Positions 1 to 10,793 are shown, counted from the first letter of the stretch. The stretch is 47,098 nucleotides of DNA from an uncultured Clostridium sp. (GCA_947650745.1 CANSWM010000005.1:1-47098); one strand, 5' to 3'. Notes: generated by a model from the letters alone, not told the origin. Made by a program: numbers and translations.

Positions 1-97
1 TTTGCCTAATATAAACTTAATCAAAAAGTGTCTAACTTTTTGGGTTCAGTTCATTTTCTAGCTTCATAGCTTTTTTATCTATTTTTACTTAACTCCG

Positions 98-136
98 TTA
101 ATGTGTCAAAATGCTCCGTCCCTTTTGACACATTAA
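98..136 (-). terminator. Inverted repeat / terminator after ftsH
   Basis: A perfect 14-bp inverted repeat (TTAATGTGTCAAAA and its complement) encloses a short GC-richer loop and overlaps the ftsH stop codon. It is the expected 3' end of the ftsH transcript. A weaker AAAAAGT/ACTTTTT hairpin lies at 23-41. Confidence 0.6.
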
Positions 137-1936
137 TTAAAAAATTCATTAAATTCTTCTTCTGTTATTGTCTCTTTTTGCATTAGTCTTTCTGCTACTG
201 CGTCTAGTTTATCTCTATTTGCATTTAGAATTTGTTTTGCTCTTGCGTATGATAAATCCATAAGTTCTCTTATTTCTTTTCCAACCTCATCTTCTATATC
301 TCTTCCATAGAATTCGAGTTCTCTTACATCATCTACTTGTAATGATATTGGACCTATTTTTTTGCTCATTCCATATAAAATTATCATATCTCTTGCTGTT
401 TTTGTTGCAACTTCTAAATCGTTACTTGCTCCTGTTGAAATGTCATCTAAGGCTATTTCTTCTGCTGCTCTTCCACCTAGTAGTGAAACTAGTTTTTCTT
501 CTAATTCTGTTTTAGATATATAGAATTTATCTTCGTTTGTTTTATACATTGTATAGCCACCTGCTACACCTCTTGGTATTATTGATATTTCTTTTACATC
601 TAAAACTGTTTCTAAATATTTCCCAACTATTGCATGTCCTGCTTCATGATATGCTGTTAACTTCTTATCTTTTTCTGATATTACTCTACTTGTTTTTTGA
701 AGTCCTACTGTAACTTTTTTTACTGCTTCTTCTAAGTCTACTTTCTTTATGTCTTCATGTTTATTTACTGTTGCAATTATTGCAGCTTCATTTAAAATAT
801 TTGAAAGTTCTGCACCAGTAAATCCGGCTGTATCTTCTGCAACTGTTTTTAAGCTTATTTCATCTGATAATTTCTTTTCTTTACTATATATTTTTAATAT
901 TTCTTCTCTTCCTCTTAAATCTGGTGGTGCAATTGTTATTTGTCTATCAAATCTTCCGAGGTCTTAAAAGGGCTTTATCTAGCATTTCTGGTCTGTTTGT
1001 TGCAGCAAGTACTATTATTGTATCATTTTTTTCAAATCCATCCATTTCAACTAATAGTTGGTTTAGTGTTTGATTATTTTCAGATTCAGCGCCGCTATTA
1101 CTTGTTCTTCTTGAGCCTATTGCATCTATTTCATCTATAAATATTATACATGGTGCAAGTTTTCTTGCTTTTTCAAATAATTTTCTTACTCTTGAAGCTC
1201 CAAGTCCTGCAAACATTTCTATAAATTCTGAACCACTCATAGATATAAATGGAACTCCTGCTTCTCCTGCTATTGCTCTTGCAATTAAAGTTTTACCTGT
1301 TCCTGGTTTACCACAAAGTAATACTCCTTTTGGAATTTTTGCTCCCATTTTTAAGAATCTATCTGGTTCTTTTAGAAAGTCTACAATTTCTATCATTTCT
1401 TGCTTTTCTTCAGATAATCCTGCCACATCATCAAATGTTACATCACTTTTATTTTCTACGCCATCATATACTTTTCCTTTGTCTCCTAGACCTTGCATTT
1501 TAAATATCATTATTACAATTACAATCATAAGACCTGTTGATATAAGTGATAAAAAGTTTGCTCTAATTCCTGCAAGTACTCCGCTTTCTTTTTGTTCTAA
1601 GTTAATTTGTATACCATCTGCTGATTTTTGATGTACATATTCAATAAATGCTTGAGTATTTGGAATAATTACTTTCTCAGTATCTTCTTCCTCTTCTCTA
1701 TCTGTATATGTTACTTTTAGTGTTGTGCTTCCAACTCTCATTTCAATTTTTTCAACTTTGCCATTTTCAATGTCTTGTAATAATTCTGTATATGCTACAT
1801 TTTTGTTTTCTTCTTTATTTTGTGTCATAAGATATATACAAAATGCGGCTGCAATAACTGTAACTATTGCTAAAATTACTAATATAATTGTACCGTTATT
1901 TTTATTTTTTCCTTGCTTGTTACTTTTATTTTTCAT
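133..1936 (-). CDS. ftsH: ATP-dependent zinc metalloprotease FtsH, one CGG shift
   Basis: Membrane-anchored AAA+ protease that degrades membrane and regulatory proteins. The start is ATG 1936 behind an AAAGGGAG site. Membrane segments lie near residues 16-37 and 126-146. Walker A GKPGTGKT is at 209-216, followed by Walker B IIFIDEID. In the standard frame translation stops at 947, inside the second region of homology, right after LLRP. Codon 327 there is CGG (958-956). Skipping its C (958) gives LLRPGRFDRQ and an open frame through the zinc motif HEAGH to TAA at 133, about 600 residues, the normal length for FtsH. No other break is present. Without the shift the product would lack the whole protease domain. 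Confidence 0.95.
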
Positions 1937-1956
1937 TTTAACTTTATACTCCCTTT

Positions 1957-2955
1957 CTATGCATTAGAACCTTCTGGCGTTTCTCCCTTGTCATCTTCTT
2001 TCTCTTTTTCTTTTTCATCATTTCCTTTATTTTCTTCTTTTGGTTCTTTTTCTTCTCTATCAAGATTTTCTTCTTTTGCTGCTTTATTTTGTATTTCTTT
2101 AAGCCTTATTAACTGTATTTTCTGATTTATTATTTCTGTTTTAATCATAAGTATTGCCACTACCACATATATATATGAAATGCTTGTATACATCCACTGG
2201 AAATATTGTATTTCAAATCCTGTAAAAATATTTACAATTATATATATCATATTAAGTATTAATGGTAATGTTATAGCATGTATTCCAATATTGAATGTTG
2301 CTTTGTATTTAAGCCTTATTTTCATTATTCTTGCAAAAAGATATCCAAGTGCTCCTAAGATTACTGCATCTACTAAATTAGAAACAATATATACAACAAT
2401 TAAATATATAAACATTGTAATAAAAAATACTATATTGAAATACATTAAGTTTCTTCCATCTAGTAGACTTATAAATGCTTCTTTGTCTTTTATATCAAAA
2501 CTAAAAATATTTGAATAATATACCTCTTCCTGACTTGTTAAAGTTTTACTTTCTATTACCATTCTATCAGATAAGAGCAATATCCCTGTTCCATATGCTT
2601 TTATTTTTTGCATATATTCGTCTTTATTTGGATTTTCAGAAGTATCTACTATTATTACTGGCAAAATACTATTTTCATCTGCCACTATTATTTCTCCATT
2701 TGATACAACTTCTAGCTTTCCATCTTCAATTTTAATTTTTTCTACATTTTCATTTATATAATCTCTAACACTTTCTATTGCTAAATCAAATTTATATGTA
2801 TAAGCAAATGATATAATTATTACAAAAAACATTGTTAAAATTAGAATATATTTTATGGCCTTTGTAACTCTATCTGCTGCAAATTCTTCATATCCTTCAA
2901 AATCTTTTATACTTGTCCATACTTTTTTAAAGAAATTCTTTTCCTTTGGTTCCAC
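1957..2955 (-). CDS. DUF1189 family integral membrane protein
   Basis: Protein of 332 residues. A charged N-terminus is followed by a membrane segment (about residues 36-52), a soluble extracytoplasmic domain, and four to five further membrane segments from about residue 170 to 275. The C-terminus is rich in E and K (about 300-332) and probably disordered. Layout and length match the DUF1189 family of Firmicutes, whose function is unknown. It lies between cysS (5 bp upstream) and ftsH (20 bp downstream), so the three are probably co-transcribed. There is no in-frame CGG and the frame is intact. Confidence 0.75.
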   Translation of the reverse strand: MEPKEKNFFKKVWTSIKDFEGYEEFAADRVTKAIKYILILTMFFVIIISFAYTYKFDLAIESVRDYINENVEKIKIEDGKLEVVSNGEIIVADENSILPVIIVDTSENPNKDEYMQKIKAYGTGILLLSDRMVIESKTLTSQEEVYYSNIFSFDIKDKEAFISLLDGRNLMYFNIVFFITMFIYLIVVYIVSNLVDAVILGALGYLFARIMKIRLKYKATFNIGIHAITLPLILNMIYIIVNIFTGFEIQYFQWMYTSISYIYVVVAILMIKTEIINQKIQLIRLKEIQNKAAKEENLDREEKEPKEENKGNDEKEKEKEDDKGETPEGSNA

Positions 2956-2960
2956 TTTTT

Positions 2961-4346
2961 TTATTTCACCCTTTCTATGCTAGCTCCACATTTTGAGTCT
3001 TTTATAATATACCCTTTTTCTTTTATAATATCCCTAAGTTTGTCTGATAACTCCCAATTTTTTTCTTCTCTTGCTTTATCTCTTTCTTCTACAAGTTTTT
3101 GTATTTCTTCTGGTATATCTTCTTTTGCTTCTTGCTTTTTATCAATTTTAATTCCCAAAACTTTATCAAATTTCAATAACAAATCAGCTATTTGTTTTGA
3201 TTTTATTGGGTATTTTATTACATCCCAAACCACACTCATTGCAACTGGCATATTTAAATCATCATTTATTGCTTTATGAAACTTTTCTTCAAATTCTTTT
3301 ATTTTGTCTTTATCTACCATATCTGTTCCACATATGTGTTTTTGATATCCTTCTCTTAATCTTACAAGTGATGTATTTGCAGAAATTGCCCCTTCAAATG
3401 TAAAGTTTAATTTATTTCTGTAATGAGAAGAAAAGCAAAATAGTTTATATGCAATTGGGTCTATTCCTTTTTGTTCTAAAGTGTCTATTGTATAAATATT
3501 TCCTAAACTCTTTGACATTTTTCCACCATCAATTGTTAAGAAATTACAATGCATCCAAAACCTTGCAGGGACTTTTCCGCATCTTCCTTTGCTTTGTGCT
3601 ATTTCATTTTCATGGTGTGTAGGTATATGGTCAATTCCTCCTGTATGTATATCAAATTCTTCTCCTAAATATTTACTACTCATTGCAGAGCATTCTATAT
3701 GCCATCCAGGGTAGCTAAGTCCCCATGGGCTATCCCATTTCATTAAGTGTTTTTCTGGCGCTTTAATCCATATTGCAAAATCTTCTGGATTTTTCTTTTC
3801 CTTATCTACTTCTACTCTAGCTCCTGCAATTTGTTCATCTACTTTTCTTTCTTGTAATATAGGATATTTATCTAGTTTTGAAATATCAAAATATATTCCT
3901 TTTGATGTTTCATATCCATATCCTCTTTTTACTATATCTGATACATATTCTATCATTTCATTTATATGGTCTGTGGCCTTACATATAATTTCGGGTTTAT
4001 CTATATTTAATTTTTCAAAGTCTCTTAAAAATATATTTGTATAAAATGCTGCTATTTCATATGGGTCTTTGTTTTCTTTTCTTGCAGCTTTAGCTATTTT
4101 ATCTTCACCTTCGTCTGCATCTGATTCTAAGTGTCCTACATCTGTTATATTCATTGCATGTTTTAAAGTGTACCCATTATATTTAAGTACTCTTCTTAAG
4201 GTATCCATAAATACATAAGCTCTAAAATTTCCTATATGTGCAAAACTATATACCGTAGGTCCACAAGAATAAATTCTTGTAACATCGTTTATTGGGGTAA
4301 AAGTTTCTTTTTCTCTTGTAATAGTATTATATAATTTAAGTTCCAA
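2961..4346 (-). CDS. cysS: Cysteinyl-tRNA synthetase
   Basis: Class I aminoacyl-tRNA synthetase that charges tRNA-Cys. The start is TTG 4346 with GGAGG about 11 nt upstream. The HIGH-type motif reads AHIGN near residue 36 and the KMSKS motif is GGKMSKSLGN near 270. Zinc-ligand cysteines and histidines are visible (CGPT near 28, HIECSA near 217). The length of 461 residues is normal. CGG occurs here only out of phase (TGC GGA, ACG GTA) and the gene is unbroken, which serves as an internal control for the phase dependence of the anomaly seen elsewhere. Confidence 0.95.
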   Translation of the reverse strand: MELKLYNTITREKETFTPINDVTRIYSCGPTVYSFAHIGNFRAYVFMDTLRRVLKYNGYTLKHAMNITDVGHLESDADEGEDKIAKAARKENKDPYEIAAFYTNIFLRDFEKLNIDKPEIICKATDHINEMIEYVSDIVKRGYGYETSKGIYFDISKLDKYPILQERKVDEQIAGARVEVDKEKKNPEDFAIWIKAPEKHLMKWDSPWGLSYPGWHIECSAMSSKYLGEEFDIHTGGIDHIPTHHENEIAQSKGRCGKVPARFWMHCNFLTIDGGKMSKSLGNIYTIDTLEQKGIDPIAYKLFCFSSHYRNKLNFTFEGAISANTSLVRLREGYQKHICGTDMVDKDKIKEFEEKFHKAINDDLNMPVAMSVVWDVIKYPIKSKQIADLLLKFDKVLGIKIDKKQEAKEDIPEEIQKLVEERDKAREEKNWELSDKLRDIIKEKGYIIKDSKCGASIERVK

Positions 4347-4373
4347 ATTTTATTACCTCCATTTAACTTTATT

Positions 4374-4399
4374 CTAATGGGAGATTTTACTCCCATTAG
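4374..4399 (-). terminator. Hairpin after pbp1A
   Basis: A 10-bp stem CTAATGGGAG/CTCCCATTAG with a 6-nt loop lies just past the pbp1A stop and before the cysS ribosome binding site. The U-tract is poor, so it may only reduce read-through. Confidence 0.55.
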
Positions 4400-4401
4400 T
4401 T

Positions 4402-7010
4402 TTAACGATTAGTACTTGTATTTGTCATATTATTTACGGTATTATTTGTAGCACCACTATTATTTGTATTATTCTTATTTGTGTTTGTATTTGTTACATT
4501 ATTTATAACATTATTATTTATAGTGTTTCCATTTGTTACATTATTTACATCTTCTGGTTCTTGAACAACTGGTTTTTTACATTCTTCACAAACTTCAATA
4601 GGTGCCATATATTTTGCGTCTTGTGCTGATTTCCAGTTTTGGTTTGTTTCGCTATCTGGTCTTGTTATAAATACTTTTGCTGTTTTGTCTGTACAATTTT
4701 CTGTTGCAAGTTTCCCTGTTTTGTTGCATATTTCTATTTTTTTATGAATATTACATGTTTCACTTGGAACTGTACCTGCTTTAAAATATTCAGAATAAGC
4801 TTTATTTCCTTCTGGGTCTTGCCTACATTCATCTGTTGCAAGTTTGCCTGATGTACTACATACAACTGCTGTTGTAATTCCACTTGGTCTATCCCATCCC
4901 TTACTTGGAAGTCCTGTATGTACTTTAGACATTATTGCTTGATATAGCCTTGCACATAATCCTGAATCAGCATTTGTAGCATTTGTACCATCTGCTTCTC
5001 TATCAAATCCAAGCCATACAGCTGCTGTATAATACTTTGTATATCCACAAAAAGATGCTGATGAATTGTTATTTGTTGTTCCTGTTTTACCTCTACATTC
5101 TTGCCCTGAAATTCTTGATGAACCAGCCGTTCCAACGCTTGAGTAAACAGGCTCTTTCATTAAATCTTGAAGTAACCATGCTGTTTGCTCTGAGAAAACT
5201 CTGGTTTCTTCTTGTTTTGATTCATATATAACTTCTCCTGCACTATTTGTTATTTTTGTATAATATAGTGGTGTTCTATATACACCATTGTTTGCAACTG
5301 TTGCATAAGCACCAGCAAGTTCTACTGTTGTCATACCGATTCGTTAAACCACCAAGTGCAAGTGATAAACCTACATCTGATTCTGCACTTACATCAACTC
5401 CCATTTTATCTAGGTAAGATAATGCTTTTGGAACTGTTAGTTGTTGCAATATTGTAACTTCTGGCACATTCCAAGACCTACCTAAGATTTCTCTCATGTT
5501 CATATATCCAAGCCATGGAGTTTTACTATTCCAGTTATTTGGTGCATAATTTCCGAATTTTTTTGGAACGTCATCTATTGCTGTTCCAAGTGTTATAACA
5601 TTTTCTTCTAGACTTGGTCCAACAACTCCTATTGGTTTCATACAAGAACCTGGACTGTGACCTTTTATATCCATTCTATTTATTCCGTGAGCCAAGTCCT
5701 TTTTCTCCAAGTCCTCCTGAACCTGCAACTATATATCCTGTATTGTTGTCTATAATTACCATTGAGCCTTGCCTTTGTTCGTCTACTTTGTATTTTTCTC
5801 CTGTTTCTTCATTTACTCTTGTTACTTTTACTATTTTATACCATTTTTTTGCATTTCCTACAAATTCTTTATCTACTTCTTCTTGTATTTTTGGGTCAAA
5901 TGCAGTGTATATATTGTATCCATTTCCATAAAGAAGAATTTCTGCTTCCTTTTTTGTACAATTTTCTGATTCCATTAAGTCTTCTATTACTTGAGCTTTA
6001 GCTCCTTCTAAGTAATAAGAAAGCTTATTATTTTGTGATACTTCTCCTTTTGAAAACTTAATTCCAGCATCTACTTCTGCAATTCCTTGGTCATATTCTT
6101 CTTGACTTATTTTTCCAAGCTCTAGCATTTTCCCAAGAACTGTTTTTACTTTTTTATTTATTTCTTCTTTTCTATCTACTTTTTCATCAAATGGATTATA
6201 TCTGTTTGGTGCACTTGTTATTCCTGCTATATATGCTGCTTCTACCAAGCTTATATCTTTTGCATTTTTATTGAAATAATATTTTGATGCTGTTTGAACA
6301 CCATATACATTATTTCCGCCACCACCTAGTGGAATTAAATTTAAGTATAGCTCTAAAATTTGGTCTTTTGATAACATATTTTCTACTTCATATGCCCTTA
6401 CAATTTCTTTAATTTTTCTAAGTGCTCCTGCTGCTCCAGAATTATCTGCTTCATCTGTAAAGTTTTTAACAAGCTGCTGAGTAATTGTACTTCCACCAAA
6501 AGAAGACTCTCCTGAGTGAGTTATAAATGTTACAAAAGCTCCCATTGTTCTTTTCCAGTCAACACCATGGTGTTCTTCAAATCTTTCATCTTCTATTGAA
6601 ATAAATGCTTTAAAGAAATATGGAGACATTTCTTCTTTGCTAATAATTTCTCTATTTTCATCTCCAGATAATGTTGCAATAACATTACCATCTTTATCAT
6701 AAAATTTTGTATTTTCATATTTTATATCTAGTTTGTCTTTATCAAGTGCCCAGTCTCCCCAAATGCAGCGGTATACAATTGCACCTAGTATTCCTCCTAT
6801 TACTACTGCCATTAATACAAACATAACAAATATTACTTTTAAAGCAAGTTTAAGTTTTGAATGTTTCTTTTTTGGTTTTGTTTCTTTTTCCTTTTTTTCT
6901 TTTTTTGCTTTTACATCCTTGTATGATTTTATTGGTTTATACATAACTGTTTCGTCTTTTTTATTTTTATTTTCTTCTTTTTTTACGTCCTTATTTTCAT
7001 TCTTTTTCAT
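4402..7010 (-). CDS. Class A penicillin-binding protein (transglycosylase/transpeptidase), two CGG shifts
   Basis: Bifunctional peptidoglycan synthase of the PBP1a type. A Lys-rich cytoplasmic tail of about 50 residues precedes one membrane segment (about 53-77). The glycosyltransferase domain shows EDERFEEHHG and GGSTITQQLVKN. The transpeptidase carries SPGSCMKP (active Ser in SxxK) and KTGTT. The C-terminus is an Asn/Thr-rich tail. Two in-frame CGG codons break the frame. A shift at 5687 gives GLGS-GINRMD just before SPGSCMKP, and a shift at 5338 gives ALGGLTN-GMTTVELA. With both shifts the protein has about 868 residues. Without them the transpeptidase domain is lost. The start is ATG 7010 with an AGGAGG site upstream. 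Confidence 0.93.
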
Positions 7011-7185
7011 CCTTGTTTTTCCTCCTTTTAAGAGTTCTTTTGCTTTTGATATATTTTTCGGGCATTACTATTATAATACAAAACTTTTAAAAGATAAAGT
7101 ATTTTTGTTAAACTTTTAATATTAAGATTTAATTAAGGAATATCATTAGTAATGACATGACTAAAATATACTACTACTATTATAT

Positions 7186-7212
7186 AAAAAAGGAAGGCCT
7201 ATTTCACCTTCC
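7186..7212 (-). terminator. Terminator after spoIIID 3' part
   Basis: The minus strand reads GGAAGG, a short loop, CCTTCC and a run of six T, just downstream of the spoIIID stop codon. Confidence 0.65.
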
Positions 7213-7233
7213 ATTGATGAAGCCTCTTTTTTA

Positions 7234-7388
7234 TTAACTTGCTTTATTTTTTGTTCCGTATTTTAATTTTGTCGCCATTCCTCCTCTTATGTGTCTTTCT
7301 GCTTTATTTTCATCTAAGATTTTTCTAACTTCTATTGCTAAACTTGGGTTTATTTTAAGAAGTCTTTCACTCACATCTTTATGTACTG
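7234..7388 (-). CDS. spoIIID: SpoIIID C-terminal part (3' half of an interrupted gene)
   Basis: The reading frame STVHKDVSERLLKINPSL, then EVRKILDENKAERHIRGG and ATKLKY is the C-terminal half of SpoIIID, the mother-cell sporulation regulator. It has no start codon. At the upstream end it runs into the 16-bp core at 7373-7388, where the serine-recombinase element begins. The N-terminal half lies 8.1 kb away at 15346-15634. Joining the two at the core gives an uninterrupted helix-turn-helix and tail, provided the CGG shift at 15493 is applied. CGG here (TAC GGA) is out of phase. Whether the gene is a dead fragment or is rebuilt by excision cannot be decided from sequence. Confidence 0.88.
7373..7388. 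repeat. Left att core of the integrated element
   Basis: ACATCTTTATGTACTG matches ACATCTTTGTGTACTG at 15461-15476 at 15 of 16 positions. It lies inside the codons for the STVHKDV motif of spoIIID. The recombinase stop codon (7379-7381) is inside the core, as expected for an integrase gene ending at its own attachment site. Confidence 0.85.
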
Positions 7389-9022
7389 ATGTTACTTTCC
7401 AGAGCGGTTGGATTTTTGTTATCTAGAGTTGTTCTTTGGAGTGGGGGGCGATTACTAATCGCCCCTACATTAGTTTCGATTTCATTAAAATTAGTTATAA
7501 CAGTTGGGGTACTGCCTATTTCATTTAATAATTTTAATCTTACTTCTACATTTGAGTCACTATCTACTTCGATTACATCTATAATTGTTTTTAGCATTGC
7601 ATTTGTAATTGTTTTGTTATTTAAAATATCATCTACTGTGCTAATTGTTTTAGATAATTCCTTTTCTAGTCCATCTTTTTCTTTTATTTCTGATGTAATT
7701 AGTTTTAATTCTCGCTCTAATCTTGCAATATCTTCATTTAATGGGTTTGTATATTTCTTTAATTCTTGTATATTGATTACTTCGTTTTGGAACATTTCCA
7801 TATATTTTTGCTTTTTACTAGTTACCTTTTCTATTTCTTTCAAAAGGCTTTCTTCACTTCGTTCATTGTTTTCCCTTAATTTAGTAATCTTTTCAAATTC
7901 TTTTTCTACGGCTTTCATAAAGTTCTTTTTGTTAGAAATAATGCTTTTTAGATATTCTTTAATAGCATTTAAAAGCTCTTCTTCATCTATTACTGTTGTA
8001 TTAGGGCAATGATTTACACCCATTGAGTTTCTTCCACTACATACCCATCTTATATATTCTTTGCCATCTTCTGTGTATTTTCTTCTTACTCTTCTAAATG
8101 AATAACCACAATGTTTGCAATATATAAGTGTGCTAAATACATATTCTGTTTTTTCTCTTTTGTTATTCAACTTAAATTCATTTGACCTCTGTAGTAAAAT
8201 ATCTTGTGCTCTATTAAATAATTCATCTGATATAATTCTCATTTCTGGTTTTTCTACTACTATCCATTCTTCTTCTGGTAAATCTTTTCTTGTTCCTGTT
8301 ATAAAGTCTGTTACTTCTGATTTTTTATTGGTTACTCGCCCTGTATAGATTGGATTTTTAAGCATTCTTACGATAGAAGTTTGTACCCATTTTGATTTTG
8401 TTTTTTTGGTTCTTATTCCTCTATCATTTAAATCCCATGCAATTTTTGTTGTTCCAATTCCTTTATATACATAGCTTTCAAATATCTCTTTTACAATTTT
8501 TGCCTCTTCTTCGTTTATTTTTAAAGTATATCTTTCATCTGGTATTTTGTCATATCCAAAAACAATGTTAGGAACTCTTCCTTTTTTAGCAGTAATGTCT
8601 TTTCCGAATTTAACCCTTTTAGACATATTAGCACTTTCTTGTTGTGCCATTGCTCCTAAAATAGTCAATATAAATTCAGAGCCACCTTCCATTATTTCGC
8701 CATTGTTTAAGAAATCAACTTCGATTCCATAAGATTTTAGTTCTCTTATACTTTGTAGTAAATCTACTGTATTTCTTGCAAAACGGCTAACATCTTTTAC
8801 TACTACTTTATCGAATTTCTTTGTTTTGGCATCTTGCATCATTTGTTGGAACTGCTTTCTGTGTTTTATTTGCTTTCCTGATATTCCTTCATCTGCATAT
8901 AGCTTGTACAATTCATAATTGTTCTTTTTCGTAAATTCATTGAAAAATTCTATTTGTTTTTCAAATGATTCTACTTGTGATTCCTTTTCAGTTGATACTC
9001 TTGCATATGCTGCAATTTTCAT
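7379..9022 (-). CDS. Large serine recombinase (integrase of the element)
   Basis: Protein of 547 residues. The N-terminal resolvase domain begins MKIAAYARVSTEKE, with the catalytic Ser in YARVS (residue 10) and conserved arginines in KVVVKDVSRFARN. A recombinase domain (about 150-260), a zinc ribbon with CKHCGYSF and CSGRNSMGVNHC (about 310-345), and a coiled coil (about 365-450) follow. This is the large serine integrase layout. The last ~35 residues are encoded partly by a GTAGGGGCG-type palindrome (7445-7465), so the C-terminus looks extended by a repeat insertion. It probably catalyses integration into, and with a directionality factor excision from, spoIIID. Its one clear CGG (TTC GGA) is out of phase. 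Confidence 0.93.
   Translation of the reverse strand: MKIAAYARVSTEKESQVESFEKQIEFFNEFTKKNNYELYKLYADEGISGKQIKHRKQFQQMMQDAKTKKFDKVVVKDVSRFARNTVDLLQSIRELKSYGIEVDFLNNGEIMEGGSEFILTILGAMAQQESANMSKRVKFGKDITAKKGRVPNIVFGYDKIPDERYTLKINEEEAKIVKEIFESYVYKGIGTTKIAWDLNDRGIRTKKTKSKWVQTSIVRMLKNPIYTGRVTNKKSEVTDFITGTRKDLPEEEWIVVEKPEMRIISDELFNRAQDILLQRSNEFKLNNKREKTEYVFSTLIYCKHCGYSFRRVRRKYTEDGKEYIRWVCSGRNSMGVNHCPNTTVIDEEELLNAIKEYLKSIISNKKNFMKAVEKEFEKITKLRENNERSEESLLKEIEKVTSKKQKYMEMFQNEVINIQELKKYTNPLNEDIARLERELKLITSEIKEKDGLEKELSKTISTVDDILNNKTITNAMLKTIIDVIEVDSDSNVEVRLKLLNEIGSTPTVITNFNEIETNVGAISNRPPLQRTTLDNKNPTALESNIST
7445..7465. repeat. GTAGGGGCG-type short palindrome (copy 1)
   Basis: A perfect inverted repeat (GGGGCGATTA, one base, TAATCGCCCC) followed by TACAT. 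It shares the terminal GGGGCG...CGCCCCTAC pattern with copies at 31521-31540 and 39936-39955. It lies inside the recombinase coding sequence. Confidence 0.7.
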
Positions 9023-9114
9023 AACATCACTACTTTCTTTTTATTGTTATCTGTAACTTTTGTTTCGTTCTGTTACATTTTAGCATATTAATTGCAAAAA
9101 AGCAATAAAAACAT

Positions 9115-9147
9115 AAAAAACTACTCCTATATTTAGGAATAGTTTTA
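9115..9147 (-). terminator. Terminator after the DUF2971 gene
   Basis: On the minus strand an 11-bp stem (AAACTATTCCT and its near complement) is followed by a run of T. It overlaps the stop codon of the gene at 9145-10035. Confidence 0.75.
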
Positions 9148-10035
9148 ATATTTTATTTTATTCGGTTTTAATTCATACTCTAAAGAATATTCATCTAACT
9201 CCATCTGATATATTGGTATATTTAATGTATATGCAATGTCAAATAGTCTCTTTTTGTTCATTTCATGGCATTTAGCGCCAATATAAATTGCTGATGGAAT
9301 TGCATCAGTGTACTCTCCTACACTAGGCAAATTTATTACTAACCTTATTTCCTTTTCATATGACCAACTTTTATGTTTTAATAAGCTATAATACATTGAA
9401 ACCCAAATAATTAAAAGATTATCAACTTTTATTTCTTTTATATTTTTCTTTTTAGCTTCTTCTTTTAACTGTAAAATTTCTTCTACTATATTTTCCATTA
9501 TATTTGAAATATCAACTCTTTTATCTGTATATTGTACTGGAAAACAGCATGACTTCAATAAATGATTTTTCTTATTATTGATATCATACTCAATGCAATA
9601 TCCTTGATGATTATTGGAATAATGAGCCCACATTGGCATACTATTTACTCCATTCCTTGTAAAACAAGCAATCTTTGATAATTTTGAAAAGTCATCAATT
9701 ACTTTTCCATTACATTTTTTTAAAATATCGAACTTCATTAAATTTTCTGGTTTGTAAAAAAATGCTTTTGTATCAAATGGATCATTAAATGAACTGGGTT
9801 TAGATAAATAAACTTTTTGTTTCACTAAGGTATCTAATTTAGCTTCATTTAATTGGTCATCGTTTGTTAAAGAATAATATTTATATATCTTATCTGGTAT
9901 ATGTATTCTAGTAACTTTATATATTGCATCAGTTATAATTGGATTACTTGGATCTTCTTTTATAAGTTCTATAGCTTTAAAGTAATCCATTGGCATTTCT
10001 TCTCTATATTTTTCTACATCAAATCCTTCAGACAT
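9145..10035 (-). CDS. DUF2971 family protein
   Basis: Protein of 296 residues with the DUF2971 pattern: IYKYYSL near residue 55, VYLSKPSSFNDPFD near 95, ACFTRN and MWAHYSNNHQGYCIEYD near 140-165, and SWSYEKEIRLV near 230. Function is unknown. Members are frequent cargo of mobile elements and sometimes sit in defence islands, so a host-protection or element-maintenance role is possible but is inference. It is a single-gene unit between the recombinase and the toxin-antitoxin module, with its own terminator. No in-frame CGG occurs. Confidence 0.8.
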   Translation of the reverse strand: MSEGFDVEKYREEMPMDYFKAIELIKEDPSNPIITDAIYKVTRIHIPDKIYKYYSLTNDDQLNEAKLDTLVKQKVYLSKPSSFNDPFDTKAFFYKPENLMKFDILKKCNGKVIDDFSKLSKIACFTRNGVNSMPMWAHYSNNHQGYCIEYDINNKKNHLLKSCCFPVQYTDKRVDISNIMENIVEEILQLKEEAKKKNIKEIKVDNLLIIWVSMYYSLLKHKSWSYEKEIRLVINLPSVGEYTDAIPSAIYIGAKCHEMNKKRLFDIAYTLNIPIYQMELDEYSLEYELKPNKIKY

Positions 10036-10126
10036 TAATACTCCTTACACTTATATTTTATTATATATTTATTTTTCAATATTTTTTAAATCATTTTCAG
10101 TGCCACTTTGAGTGTCATTGGCACTG

Positions 10127-10597
10127 TTAACTCTCTAATAATATATTTTTCATTTCAAGTATATCGTAAAATGGAATATTAATACCTTTCTTAGCTAGTT
10201 TTATAACATTCATTGAAGTCTCTATAATTTCTTCTTTTAAAGATTCAGTTATTTCAACATCTTGCATTTTATTTCTATACTTCGCTTCTATATATTCTTC
10301 AGTTGTCGGAAAAATATTTTGTATTAGAAATGTTTTTTCTTTTCCTAATACTTTTCCAAAAACAAAGTTATAAACTTTCTTTCTAGTCTTTTTCTTATTT
10401 TCATATATAGATTTATATTTTTCTACTTTACTTGATATTGGAACAAACCAAATTATTTCTTCATTTTCTGGCTCATTAAAACAAAAATAGCAAGGTCTTT
10501 TATTACCATTTTCCTTATTCTCCATTAGCTTATAACCTTTAAATATGTCAAAAAATTCATCTTTTATAAAATAAAATTTTCCGTTTTCTACTTTCAT
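10127..10597 (-). CDS. Type III toxin-antitoxin endoribonuclease toxin, CptN/ToxN-like
   Basis: Protein of 156 residues starting at ATG 10597 behind a GAGGT site. The open frame extends further upstream, but that part is the antitoxin RNA and terminator. Visible pattern: KFYFIKDEFFDIF, RPCYFCF, IWFVPISSKVEKYKSIYE, FLIQNIFPTTEEYIE and a basic helical C-terminus. This resembles the CptN/TenpN branch of ToxN-like ribonucleases, which process and are inhibited by their own repeat RNA. The assignment rests mainly on context: two 48-nt pseudoknot repeats and a terminator precede the gene. Likely role: element maintenance or phage defence by abortive infection. The subfamily is not certain. Confidence 0.82.
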   Translation of the reverse strand: MKVENGKFYFIKDEFFDIFKGYKLMENKENGNKRPCYFCFNEPENEEIIWFVPISSKVEKYKSIYENKKKTRKKVYNFVFGKVLGKEKTFLIQNIFPTTEEYIEAKYRNKMQDVEITESLKEEIIETSMNVIKLAKKGINIPFYDILEMKNILLES

Positions 10598-10615
10598 TTT
10601 TACCTCATTTCTAAC

Positions 10616-10645
10616 AAAAAATCTACCTCCGAAAAGGTAGATTTT
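10616..10645 (-). terminator. Terminator between antitoxin RNA and toxin
   Basis: AAAAATCTACC, a loop, GGTAGATTTTT: an intrinsic terminator between the repeat array and the toxin gene. In type III systems this leaky terminator sets the antitoxin-to-toxin ratio. Confidence 0.9.
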
Positions 10646-10787
10646 TATTAACATTTGTCCACCTACGCATTTATTTGTCGGAGGTAGGGCTCCGAGTAAC
10701 ATTTGCACACCTATGCACTTGTACCCCGCAAATAGGGTTGCGGCTAACATTTGATTTGGACAAGATACATTTTGTATCTCTATTATT
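10646..10787 (-). ncRNA. Type III antitoxin RNA with tandem 48-nt pseudoknot repeats
   Basis: Two direct 48-nt repeats (10753-10706 and 10705-10658, each starting CAAATGTTA) are followed by a partial third cut by the terminator. Each repeat forms a 6-bp hairpin, CCGCAA/TTGCGG in one and TCGGAG/CTCCGA in the other, so the stem covaries. Each 6-nt loop can pair with a downstream segment of its own repeat, CCTAT with ATAGG and CCTAC with GTAGG, so the pseudoknot covaries as well. This is the architecture of ToxI/CptI antitoxins. The 5' end is inferred from the promoter at 10794-10823. Confidence 0.88.
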
Positions 10788-10793
10788 ATATTC

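Noticed and set aside
10613-10760. CRISPR array at the 48-bp repeats
   Set aside because: Only two full repeats, directly adjacent without spacers, with covarying pseudoknots and a toxin gene downstream. No cas genes are present.
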